Shown piece by piece: positions 8,075-18,300 of a DNA stretch of 19,993 bases. The DNA is from Amoebophrya sp. AT5.2 (Eukaryota; Sar; Dinophyceae; Syndiniales; Amoebophryaceae), in assembly GCA_005223375.1 (NCBI GenBank), contig RXOD01004608.1, positions 1 to 19,993 of the forward strand, in the 5' to 3' direction. Every line of letters begins with the position of its first letter. The first letter of the stretch is position 1. A program made the position numbers and the translations under genes. The notes beneath the pieces are model-generated. The model had not been told where the DNA came from. It did no database searches and saw nothing but the letters and a program-made list of their open reading frames with translations.

Positions 8075-8827
8075 ATGTCCCGCGCCCCGGTGAGGGCGAG
8101 CAGCGCCATACAGGCTCTGCGCCGGGGAGCCCGCCACTTGAAGGCACGGGAAAAGGAGGTGCGTGGAGGTGCGTTCTGTGAGCACGAAGAGGCGCGTACT
8201 TTCGCGCACGCGTTGCCGTCACTTGACACACCGGGGGAATGAAATCCCGGCGCCGCACGTTTTCGCCTGAGGAATGCCAGTGCTGCAGGAGGCCGCGACC
8301 TGGGACTGGGTGCAGGAGTTAACTACTCGCGTGCTGCGCGGCAGAAACTGCCCAGAATTAAACTGGGTCTAGTGAATCCGTCAGCACGCAGCACCAAGTC
8401 CGCTCCCCAGCGGGCGACCCACGCGACTAGCTTGGCCGGACCCCGCACGAGCTAGCGCGCCGGACAAACGCGAAACCGCGGACGCACAGAGCAGCAAGAA
8501 GCGCAGAAAATGACGACGAGCCAGGAAAACATGCATGCGACCCACGCGGGAAACCCGGAAAGCAAGCAAGAAGGCGGCAAAATGGGCACAGCTTTCAGTT
8601 CGGCCATGCTTGTGATGCGGCGGAAGATGGACGAGCAGCAGCAGGGGAGACGAATGCCCCCCGCGAAAGCCGCGGAAAGAAACAGGCTTGCCCCGAGCAA
8701 ACAGACGCAGAGGCCCGGCAGCTCATCGGCCATGCCGAGAAAGTCAGGCAAAGCGCGCGGAAGAAGGAAAGCCACGGCAATAGATGCGGACGATACTAAT
8801 GAGGTAGCAGCCCTATCAGTAGCGTAG
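8075..8827 (+). CDS. Candidate small basic protein, possibly two exons
   Basis: The safest part is the open frame 8510-8827, a 105-aa Lys/Arg/Gln-rich sequence ending RKSGKARGRRKA...ALSVA at TAG 8825-8827. It is open upstream to 8456. A short ATG frame at 8075 encodes MSRAPVRASSAIQALRRGAR and continues to KAREKE at 8158, where GTGCGT follows in phase 0. An acceptor GAGCAG ending at 8494 is also phase 0 and would give ...KAREKE|QEAQKMTTSQEN..., a 142-aa protein with a 336-bp intron. The Arg-rich N-terminus could act as a mitochondrial targeting sequence, but this is inference. An alternative acceptor at 8288 yields a 55-aa product ending NCPELNWV. No family is recognised. The hydrophobic minus-strand frame 8452-8856 looks like a shadow. 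Confidence 0.3.
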
Positions 8828-8830
8828 AGC

Positions 8831-8903
8831 TTCACCCTACCACTAGCGTGCTTCACCCTACCACTTCGCCCACCCTACCACCTACCATCCTACCACTTCA
8901 CCT
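8831..8903. repeat. CACCCTACCACT minisatellite
   Basis: TTCACCCTACCACT occurs exactly at 8831-8844 and 8852-8865. Degenerate copies follow at 8871-8882 (CACCCTACCACC) and 8886-8896 (ATCCTACCACT). The opposite strand reads AGTGGTAGGGTGAA. It begins three bases after the stop codon of the preceding candidate gene. Confidence 0.75.
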
Positions 8904-10146
8904 GCCCCGGAGGATTCGGCGCCAAATGTATACGCGACGACTTACCGCAGCGGGGAGTGCCTGGGTAAGGCGGAGGCCCCCACTAGCCTCTAGGAAGTAG
9001 CCGCGTGCGCTCTTATTACTTATTTACTTTTTTCTTCATCTTCATTGGCCCCTCCAGCGCTGCGAACGTGGAGTGTACGGCTCTGAGTTGAAACCTACCC
9101 CGCCCGTTGAAGCTTTTACTTACCTACTTATCTCGATAAGGGTACTCATCGGATCAGCAGACGCGTAGCCCATTGGCTTCATCTAAACTTTAGCAGGGAC
9201 GTCAATGTGCCTGCACCCCTTCGGGGAGGTTTCACACTACTCTCAGCCGTTTAAGCGTTCGCAAAGAAGCGCGAAGAAGCTAGGCATGGCGCGAGGCGAA
9301 GCCGACCCCAAAGGCTCGAAAATGAGAGGGCTTCGGCAAGGTAACAGGCAAGCAGCTGAACAATGCGGCGCGGCGCGGCGCTGCGTATTCCAACGTGTCT
9401 CAGCAGCATCAGCAGCCGCAGCCAGCCGGCTCGCCCTCGGGTTTAGCAGTGCGGTTGCTATCGCTCTGATTTCGTTTCTGTAGCGATTCCTCTGCACAAT
9501 TTAGAGTTTTTCTTTCGCGCGACGTGGGTGTCCTCCATGTCGCAGCGGGTATATGCAACAGCGTTTGAGCTTTGAAGAATGCACTGTCGCAATTCGGAAC
9601 TGCTTGTGTCGACTTCGCGCGCCGGTTCTTCACGTTGGCAGTGCTGCACTTTTGCAGGGACAGGCGTTCTCAACATCAGTTGTTGGGGGATGTGGGTCAG
9701 CGCTTGTACCACCAACGAATGAAAAGTCGGCCCGTCGCGTTCATGATCTGCAAAAGAATGATCTTTGCTGCGGTCGTTTTGCATTTTTTCCATCTTCGTG
9801 TGGGCGTGGCCTGGGGCTCGAGGCCGACGTCTATGGAAGGCTTCTTGGGTTCGCATTTACTTGTGATTTTCGTGGCGACTTCCGTTTCCATCGGTGCACC
9901 TTCAAATTTTGGCAAGTATGTAGCTGCAAGCGCCCTCAAATCATGGCCTCCACTTGACTCACTTCGATTGCGACGTCCGTCTACTTGTAAGTACCCGATT
10001 TCTTTCTCCCACCCCGCGCTCAATCCGACGAACAGTCGCTCCATTCTTTTTGAAGTATGAGGACGACATGAAGATGAACTTGTTGAAAGTTCTCGACTGA
10101 GACTGGCTCCTCAGAAGTAAACGTCGAGGAATAGGGAAAATAAAGG
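8904..10146. other. Long gap with competing weak open frames
   Basis: No gene is well supported. Candidates are: an ATG frame 9205-9483 (+); an overlapping shorter frame from 9326 reading GFGKVTGKQLNNAARRGAAY and continuing into a Gln/Pro-rich stretch, with no start codon; a + frame with a hydrophobic, signal-like N-terminus from ATG 9719 to 10060 (MICKRMIFAAVVLHFF); and a minus frame 9697-10044. The last two overlap and cannot both be real. AT-rich TTACTTATTTACTT-like strings lie near 9015-9030 and 9117-9132. Confidence 0.3.
9697..10044 (-). CDS. Weak candidate ORF on the minus strand
   Basis: A 115-aa frame starting with ATG at 10044 (MERLFVGLSAGWEKEIGYLQ) and ending at TGA by 9697. It has mixed, protein-like composition (for example LPKFEGAPMETEVATKITSK) and no recognisable domain. 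It conflicts with the + strand frame 9719-10060, whose hydrophobic N-terminus could be either a signal sequence or the antisense shadow of this frame. I cannot choose between them from sequence alone. Confidence 0.15.
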   Translation of the reverse strand: MERLFVGLSAGWEKEIGYLQVDGRRNRSESSGGHDLRALAATYLPKFEGAPMETEVATKITSKCEPKKPSIDVGLEPQATPTRRWKKCKTTAAKIILLQIMNATGRLFIRWWYKR

Positions 10147-13100
10147 ATGTTGACTGAGGAGGACTTCCGGGGCGCCACGCTGGCGGACGCGCCGCCCAGT
10201 CCGCGCTCCCCGACCCGGAGGAACAAGTTTCTGCTGCAAGAGACCAAGGTCTACAAGGAGGAAGTGCTACTTATGTGGAACATCTACAGGCGATTGAACG
10301 ACGCGGTCCAGAACCGCCGCGAATTCAACCTGTATGGGGGGCTGCAGCTCATCCAAAATATCTTCGAGACCATCCGATTCGAGTACGGAAATCTTGTTTC
10401 AGGAATTTTGGTTTTATACGTGTTTTTCTCGAGTACTAGCTTCATTGTTTGCGCGACGGTTCTGGAAATGTTGAGGTAGTGCCTTCGATACGAAAGACGT
10501 AGGTATATGCGATTTCGAAGTCGATAATGATAACAGCACAAAAACCACTAAACAATAACAAAACAAAACCCCATCCCCAACTACCCGACAAGCTGCAACC
10601 CTGGGCAGCGGCAGCGGCTGGGCGTGCTGTTTGGGTCGCATGTCTACTATCCGACGCAGCGGTACATCGCGGCCCTGCAGGAAATGCAGGAGGTGAGCTA
10701 CATCGGCCTAAGCGACGTGATCGACCTGTTTTACGACCCGGTCTCCGAAGCCGAGCGCATGACCCAACCGCCCTCCACGCCGCCGCGACACGACTTGTAC
10801 TACTCGCCACGTGGGAAACCAGCATGGGACTTCCGGTCTATTACCGAGCGGGAGGAGCAAGAGCGATACGGCAGCCTCGTGAGGGAGCGCAGCGGATTGG
10901 CCGACGATCTGGCCGACGCGGAGAAGAAGGTGGAGAGACCACGCTTAGAACCGATCGAGTTGGAGCAGCCGCCAGAGAACGAGCTGACGCGCAACCTGCA
11001 GTCGGTGCCGGCGGGAACGGGTAGTCCGAAGAGCGGTGCTGGGAAAACTTCTTCTAGCCCGACGTATTCCAACTCCGACGCCAAGGCGGTGCGGTTCGAC
11101 TCCAATGTGCCGGCGGGGCGGGGGAGAAGCCCGTCGCCCGATGAGCTGAAGCACCAGTCCGATATGGAGGAGGTGAGGGCGAAGACCGAGGAGCGCAAGA
11201 AGCTTCTGCTGAGGTGCATGGCAGAGGTGAAGGAGGCGGAAGCGAAAAGGGAAAAACTGCCGCCGGCGAACGGGCTGACGCTGGCGGAGCTGGTTACAGG
11301 TGGCCTGGTGCAGGAAGACTTTGCGCTGAAACTGTGCGAGGACATAAGGAAGCACGGGCTGCATTCGCGGAAGGAGGCGGCGTATTTGCAGCCCAAGACG
11401 GACCACGCCGCCAGGACAAAGCAGCAGCAGAAAGGGCCCGGGCCGTTCGACTACTACAGGACCGAGATCATGATCTCGGATTTTCTGGCCCGGCTCGCCA
11501 AGCCGCAGTACAGAAAAGTGCTCGCCGACGAGTTTTCCTTCCTGCTGCACAAGAAGCGGCGGGCGACGGAGCACGAAGACGCGCGCCTGCAGGTGGATAT
11601 GAACCGAGACGTCGAGAAAGAGCTCGGGCTGTTGGCGGAAGACGGTGTCAGAGGCGGTGGCAGGGCAGTCGGCCGGGACCCGCGCGGGAATAACGCCAAT
11701 CAGCAGCGCCCGGGCGGCGTAGAACATGCGCCGGCGGTTGGAACGCCGGGCCTGAGCGCAGTGCGTGGCGGCAGTGCGACAGAACAGGACGGTGCGTCGA
11801 TTAAGGAGTCGATCGAGGGCGAGGGCGAGATACATGAGGAAGTGTACGAAGACCTGCCGCGAACGGCCTCGGAGCGGCCCACTATCGAGGTGCAGGAGGG
11901 GGACGCGTCGGACGATATTGTCGTCACGACGGACGAGGAGAAGGGGCGGGACGGACCGGCGAGTGGCGCCGCGGTGGGAAATGCAAAGAGGGAAGAAGAG
12001 GAAGAAGTAGCTTCTGAGGCTGCTGATGAGAATGACATTGAAGTAGTTGCCGAAAAGCGAGAAGACGAGCTGATTTTAGAGGCGGCCGTAGCACGAGTCG
12101 AAGAGCAGGTACTGAGCGCGACTCGGGAACAAGCCTCGTCCCCGGGCGGCGAGCCAGATGTCGCGGAAGACGACGGCGGGCTGGACGACATCTTGGCTGG
12201 GTTGCAGGAATCGCTCGTAGAGGCGGAGAAGGAGTCATTTACCGACGATCTTGATACGGTTGTGGCCGTACACGATACGCGCGCGGAGCTGGACGCGGGC
12301 GAGCAGGTGCTTTTTGGAGCGACTTCGACCTCGTTCCGGGATATTAACGCGGAACAAAGGAACATGGAGCTTGCGGCGATTTACTCCTCGTGCGAGGCGG
12401 TTGGGAGGGGTCTGGACGACTTCCTCGGGGTAGAATCCAAGAACGAGCGGGACATGCTGAGTGCCACTTTTGAGTCCGAGTTGCAGGAGGGGGAGCTGGA
12501 GAACCTCGCTGGTGGGGAGCAGGAAGAGGTTACGAAGCCAGCGGGCGATGATAAAAACGAAACAGCCACTTCATTCAGGGCTGCGACGGGCGCCGGAGCT
12601 GAACCAGAGAGCAAACCGCAGGAAGAAGACTTGTTCGGCCTGGGAGACGTTAGCGCCAGCGAGAAATACTCCGACGAGGAATTCCACGAGAGCGTGCCGG
12701 AAGAAGACGCGGGTGTCCCAGCCGAACAACCTCTAGAGGAAGGGATGCTTGTTGCGGACAAGCTGGTTGATCCGGCTAGTGGCGAAGATGCCGTCGGACT
12801 TGCTGACGACGGCATTATAGAGGAGCAGATGAACAAGATACTTGAGCAGGAGGAGGAGGATTATGAAGCTGCGTTCGGCGGTGACAAGGCCAACGACGAG
12901 GAAGTATTTGACAACTGCGAGGCAGCGTCGCTCGACCGATCGCTCAACAGCACTTTCAACAAGTCCATCGCTGAGGAACTGGAAGGCGAGGCCAACGAGG
13001 TTTCCACCGACCCCAACCGCACGACGTTCACTTCCTCCGTGGCTGTCGGTGGCGGCAACACTATTACGAGCGAACTGCACCCGATCCGCGAAGCCGACAA

Positions 13101-14466
13101 AGACAGTGCAACTTCTCCCTCCGGATCGAGCCCGACGCGAGCTACGCGCTCGTCCGTCCCCAAACCGGGCTTCCTGGAAAAGCCCTGGCTTCCATCCGGC
13201 GCGCCCAACACGGGCGCGGCGCTGCTGATGAGTCTTGAGGGTGTCGCGAGCGGGCAGGCGGGAAGCGCCACCTCGCCCCAGGGCAACGACGAAGAGGTGG
13301 ACGAGGAGGTCGACGAAAAGACGTCGCGCATGATCCGCACCCAGATCGCGAAAAAGTCCAAGCACGTGAAGTGGCTGGAGCAGAAGATGTCGTCCACGCA
13401 GCAGCTCTACGAGGAGGAGCTCGAGGAGTTGGAGCTGTTGAAGATGGAGCGATCTCGCAGGGCCACCTTGCCGGTCCCCAAACGGACGCGCAGCCTGCCC
13501 GGAAGCTACCTGCTGCAGCCGATGAAGTCCGGCCCGAGGCTGCCGCGCAAGCCGCTCGCTGCCCAGATCCCCGCACACAAAGTGAACGACTCGCTGCTGC
13601 AGGAGAGTGGTGGTCAAGAAGACGGCGTCACGCCGGACAGCAGCCCGGCGTCCCGAACAGCGGGCGGCCACCCGCCCCAGCACAGCACCCACCAACCCAC
13701 AGTCCGGATCGACTCCGCATCGACACAAGGCGGCGGTTCGCAGAAGCCGGGCTCCGCAGACCAGTCGTCGCAGCAGACGCGGGTGTACAATCGTACAACC
13801 CGGGGTACGCCGGGGTTCAGGAAGGACCCGTTTCTGGACTTCAAGGAGTCGCGGAACAAGCAGGGGCGGCTGTCGGAGCGGGTGTTTCGCGACGAGAGCA
13901 TCATGTACAGCTGGATGCACAACGCGCGGGAGGAGGCGCGTTCGACCTACCGTCTGAACAAGGCCAAGTCCGTCGAGGAGCTGTTTAGCGACCACCTGTT
14001 CTTCTCCCCGACCGGGCAGAAGATCGTAGCCGAGCGCAAGCTGATCATGGGAGAGCGGCCGCACCCCTCGAACCTGGACCGGGAGATCAAGACGCTGAAG
14101 AAGCTGCGCAAGGCGGTAAAGCGGTCCGGCTGGCGCACGTGCCACACGGTGGCGCGCTCGCGCACGGCCAGGGAGGACGAGGAACAGGAAGCATGCGACG
14201 CAGACGACCACGCGCTGAAGGTCGCGGCGGAGGCACGCACGCACGAATTCTTCCGCTGTTTCACCTCGCGGGACGAACTGCTGTCGGTGAAGATGCTGGA
14301 GGGGCAGATTGACGAGGAACTCTCCTCGGCCCTGTCGATGGACCGGCTGAAGAACACACGGAAAGCGAAGGGACTGATGCGCGCACTCACATTCTTGCAG
14401 AATGGACAAGACGGGTCAACCGCGATGGCCGCCCTGCAGACGGCGAAAGCCATGCGCTACGACTAG
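10147..14466 (+). CDS. Large orphan protein with acidic centre and C-terminal conserved-looking region (two exons)
   Basis: Exon 1 starts at ATG 10147 and encodes about 79-83 aa. Exon 2 runs in the same frame class to TAG 14464-14466. The spliced product is 1,368 or 1,369 aa, depending on the splice choice. The N-terminal part (KVYKEEVLLMWNIYRRLNDA, then LFGSHVYYPTQRYIAALQEM) looks folded and helical. From about 11750 to 13080 the protein is strongly Glu/Asp-rich and probably disordered. A coiled coil follows at about 13330-13460 (KWLEQKMSSTQQLYEEELEE), then a basic Pro/Arg segment. The last 220 residues (from about 13790; DPFLDFKESRNKQGRLSERV, then HLFFSPTGQKIVAERKLIMG) again look folded and Lys/Arg-rich. 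I recognise no domain. A scaffold or cytoskeleton-associated role would suit the architecture, but that is only inference. Confidence 0.75.
10383..10592 (+). other. Intron of the large orphan gene (boundaries ambiguous)
   Basis: The frame from 10147 stays open to 10479 but becomes hydrophobic and T-rich, and the large exon needs a splice. Choice 1: GA|GTACGG at 10383 and CAAG ending at 10592 (phase 2, 210 bp). It keeps the GTAC donor seen elsewhere and joins ETIRF to D-CNPGQRQRLGVLFGS. Choice 2: CTT|GTTTCA at 10396 and GGCAG ending at 10608 (phase 0, 213 bp). It keeps a CAG acceptor and joins FEYGNL to RQRLGVLFGS. Both keep the frame. Confidence 0.5.
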
Positions 14467-15335
14467 GGGGGGTTGTGGTATAAGGTAGTGGGTCGCGGTC
14501 TTGAGCATGTTGATGTGGAGAGCTGTCTTAATTATGAAATTTTTGTCAAGTCTTTCTTTTGTGTGAGCTCACTGATAGGACTTCGCGGAGGACGGCACGA
14601 TGGACACACTTTGCAACGAGCAGATTTACCATATTGTTTATACCATCACACATTCAACATAGGCATCGAGCTTTGCTGCTCCTTCATCATTCAGACAAGA
14701 ACATTCACAGCCGGACTGTAACCAACTTTTGACTCTTTGTTTATCTGGGCAGACCACTTCATAATTTCGCGTCTCAGTCAGAGTTTACTTTGCTGCTACA
14801 CCAGTTGTACACTAGATTTTGTCTGTCGTCATTTACAATTGTCAGCGACCATTATGGGAAGAATTATCTGAAAGCAAATTTACCGATACCACGATGCGGA
14901 TCATGGAACTTCCAAAACCAAAATCCAAGTAAGCGACTCCTCGCACGGCGCCTGCGAGAAGTTGAGGGTTATCGGTCGTGGCAAAGCTGGATCCATTCGT
15001 GTCAAGCTCAGTACTTTTTTCTACGAACGCAGTGACCCCCCTCCACTTTCGAGATCATAAAATGGCTTACTCTTGATTTCAGATCTGTGTCGATGTCGTG
15101 ACCGATCCGTGGAGATCTAGTTTTCAACGAACAAGTGGAGTGAGTATCCACATTGATCCTAGAAATGGTGTCGCTTCGGCTTCCTTTATTAAGTATGTCT
15201 TTGGTTAAGGTTATCGAGGTTTCTGCTTTTCATAAATCATCGTCGCAGGCTACACACGCCATGAATTCGGAGCTAAACTAGCTAAATTGAAAAACACAAT
15301 CTTTATACCACCGGAGCTCTGCAGAAAGTGCCAAA
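14467..15335. other. Gap with fragments of an unresolved small multi-exon gene
   Basis: No single long frame exists, but splice-like sites bound protein-like pieces. Piece 1 is 14846-14928, after TTGTCAG and before GTAAGC, and reads RPLWEELSESKFTDTTMRIM then ELPKPKS. Piece 2 lies at about 14967-15010, before GTACTT. Piece 3 is 15083-15139, after ATTTCAG and before GTGAGT, and reads ICVDVVTDPWRSSFQRTSG. Piece 4 is 15249-15281, after GTCGCAG, and reads ATHAMNSELN then TAG. Pieces 3 and 4 join in phase 0 across a 109-bp intron. Pieces 1 to 3 cannot be joined in one frame by any junction I tried. A different frame, 14790-15035, is also open through this stretch. A small gene is likely, but its model is unsolved. 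Confidence 0.3.
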
Positions 15336-18300
15336 ATGGACGACTTTGATTTCGGCCTGTCGGAGGTCGACGCCGTGCGGCTTTTCACGGCGGAAAAAAC
15401 AGCGCCATCTATGCCCAAAGAAGCTTCGACTGCGCCGGCGCAACCAGCGCGATCGGCCATGAAAAAGAAGACGGCGAAGCCAAAACAAACGGCATCGCAC
15501 GACACAAGGAAGATTTCTTCGGCCGCCCCTGCGATCGAAAAGAAAGGCGGTTTCCTCCCCAAGACGGCATCGGCTCGCGCAACACCAGCAGCGCAGCAGA
15601 ACGGCCCCGCGCTAAAATCAGCGGCTCCTGCGGGCGGGAAAAAGGGAGAAGGAAAAAATGCCGGAAACTACAAGCGGGCTGCGGACGCAGACGTAAGTGC
15701 TGCCGCAAGCGGTGCTAAAAGGGGACAGAGGCCGCCATCAGCCGAAGACGATCTGGTCTCTTGGATGCTCAACTTCGACAAGGCATTCTCGAAGCGCACC
15801 GGGGAAGTGATCACGGGCGGAGGAACGGCCCTGCCCGGCGAGGATTTGGAAATCGTGAGGCAGGAGGTAACCGGCCTCAGTGGCCCCACTAGAGCCGCGG
15901 CGTCAGCATCTGCCGGAATTTTCGGCTCCACGTCGTTCGCGAGTATCCGCGGCTGTACTGCGGATTTCGAGTCAGAGGACGAGCAAACGCCAGCTGCAGT
16001 TGAGAAACAGACTCCTACTCCAGTCGCAGTCGAGAAAGCAAGCGGAGTTGCAGGGTCGATGAAAAAGGAGAAGCCGACCATGAAGAAGCAGAACCCTGCG
16101 GTCGCCAAGAAGAAGTCCCTTCCCGAGAAGCCAAGCACGGGTCATGAGAGGGATGTCGGCAACGAATCGGGCGCTGGCAACGCAGTGAAGACACATGCGC
16201 AAGCTGCTGCTGAAGAAGCCGGCGGCCATTCCGAGGACGAGGGCGACAAGAAATTTCACGAACTATCTTTTGCCGAGCAGATGGAGCGAGTGCTAAACAG
16301 TAATATCCAGCCGAAGAAGCGCGTGAAGCCCCCGAAGGTCCCAAAGAAGGCCGACAAAAAGGACGAGGACGCGGCGCCCGACGCTGAGCAGGCGAAGCGG
16401 GAGGAGCTGCTCGCGCGAAGGGAGCGCGAGCAGAAGGTTTTGGCGGAAACCACCACTGCGTCGAAACTGCAGATTCTCGTCTCCGACAAAAAGTCGGCGA
16501 AGGAGTTTTTCGCGGACGACGGATTTTCGGCGATCGGGGACAGCCTGCTGGACTCCCGTCTTGTGAAGCAGCTGGAGTTTCTCACCTTCACAAAGATGAC
16601 GTCGATTCAGGCCGAGGCCGTGCCGCAGTGTCTCGCGAACTCCTCCCACGATGTGCTCCTCAAAGCGCCGACCGGCTCCGGCAAGACGCTCGCTTTCCTG
16701 GTTCCCGCACTCAATAAAATTCTGACCGCGGTAAAGGCCCCGTTCTCGCGCGAAGAAGGCGTGCTCGGGGTCGTACTGTCGCCGACGAAGGAGCTGTCCA
16801 ACCAGTCCATGCAGGTGTGCGAAAAGCTCACCCGCATGCTGCCGTGGCTGGTGTGCGGAAGCCTGAGTGGGGGCGAGAACCCCAAGTCGGAAAAGGCGCG
16901 CATCCGCAAGGGGCTGCACTTGGTCTTCGCGACGCCCGGAAGGCTCAACTACCATCTCGAGAACACGCACTCGTGGAAGGTGTCGGAGCGGTTCCAGTGC
17001 TTTGTGCTGGACGAGGCGGATCGGTTGCTCGACATGGGCTTCGAAAAGCAAATCAAGATGATTTACAAGTCTGTGGTGAAGGGCGAGAGCAGTGCTGGGG
17101 GTCCGAACTTTTCTACTTCCGCGGTAGGGGGGAATCCGAACTACGCGCCGATCGGAAAAGGAAACAAACCGGTTGCCATGGCGAGCCGGCAGACGATGCT
17201 GGTGTCGGCGACGTTGACGCCAGCCGTGCAGCGGCTCGCGGAGTGGTGTTTGGACAAGGAAAAGCGATTGATCATCGGGTTTGGGGAGCGCGCCGGGAAG
17301 AGTATTGCAAACGCGCCTGCCGGAGACTTGTCCGCTCTCGTAAGCAACGACATGGACGACGAAGTGGCGTCGTGGTCGCTGCCCGCAAACCTCACGCAGC
17401 ACGTGCTCGTGACACCGACGAAAACCCGCCTGCCGTGTCTGATTTCGCTGCTGCTGAAGCACAGCGGCAAAGTGATCGTCTTTTTCAGCAGCTGCGCGTC
17501 TGTAGACTTCCACTACGACCTCTTTGTGGGGCTCAAGTGGCCGCAGTCGATGAAGAAAGACACCGACAAACAGGAAACGAAAACTTTCCGCGGCGGCTTC
17601 GTGGGGCTGAAGCGCGACGCAGATGACGACAGCGAGGAAGAATTCGTAAACAGCGACGACGAGGGCGCGGGCGCGGGGATAGTGGACGCAGACAACGAGC
17701 AGGACGGAAAGGCAAAGAGGCCCGTGAAGAAGAAACAACGCAGAAACTATGCGGGTGGAAACAGTACTAGTGCCGCGCAGCAGGAGACTGGGTTTATTGG
17801 GAAGAAAGCCTCGTCAGGCGGAAATGCTGACGACGTTGGTATGCTGGACAGCAGCAACATTTCAACTACGAGGCCGAACGCTCCCATCCACTCGTCTGCA
17901 AACCCGAAGGCGGCGAAGTCTTCCACCCCGGTTTTTGAGCAAATTGGCTTGTTCAAGTTGCACGGCAACCTCACGGCCGACGAACGCACCGGTTTCCTGA
18001 AGGACTTCGCGCAGCGCGACAAGGCCGTTTTGCTTGCGTCCGACGTGGTCGCGCGGGGCATCGACTTGCCCAAAATTGAGTACATCGTGCAGTACGACCC
18101 GCCCCAGCACCTTGAAGAGTACCTGCACCGCATCGGCCGAACCGCTCGCTGCGGGAACAGCGGGAACTCTGTGTTGTTTCTGCAGCCCAGCGAGGAGGTC
18201 TATCTTCAGATGCTGCAGCAGAAGATCGATCCTACGTCCTCCAGTATTGCAGGAAGCGGCGACGCGGCGGAACACGCCGGAGTTGACGTATGGCGGTCGG

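Noticed and set aside
9162..9183. GCGTAGCCCATTGGCTTCATC resembles part of the dinoflagellate spliced leader.
   Set aside because: Only CGTAGCC and GGCT match, a gap is needed, and the leader's TTTT and CAAG end are missing; no donor site follows. Chance similarity is more likely.
12733..14409. Minus-strand frame of 558 aa opposite the large orphan gene.
   Set aside because: It is rich in Arg/Leu/Gln runs expected from the antisense of GC-rich Glu/Lys codons, and the + strand frame is longer and has coherent architecture.
16293..17738. Minus-strand frame of 481 aa opposite the helicase gene.
   Set aside because: It is antisense to intact, ordered DEAD-box motifs, so it is a shadow.
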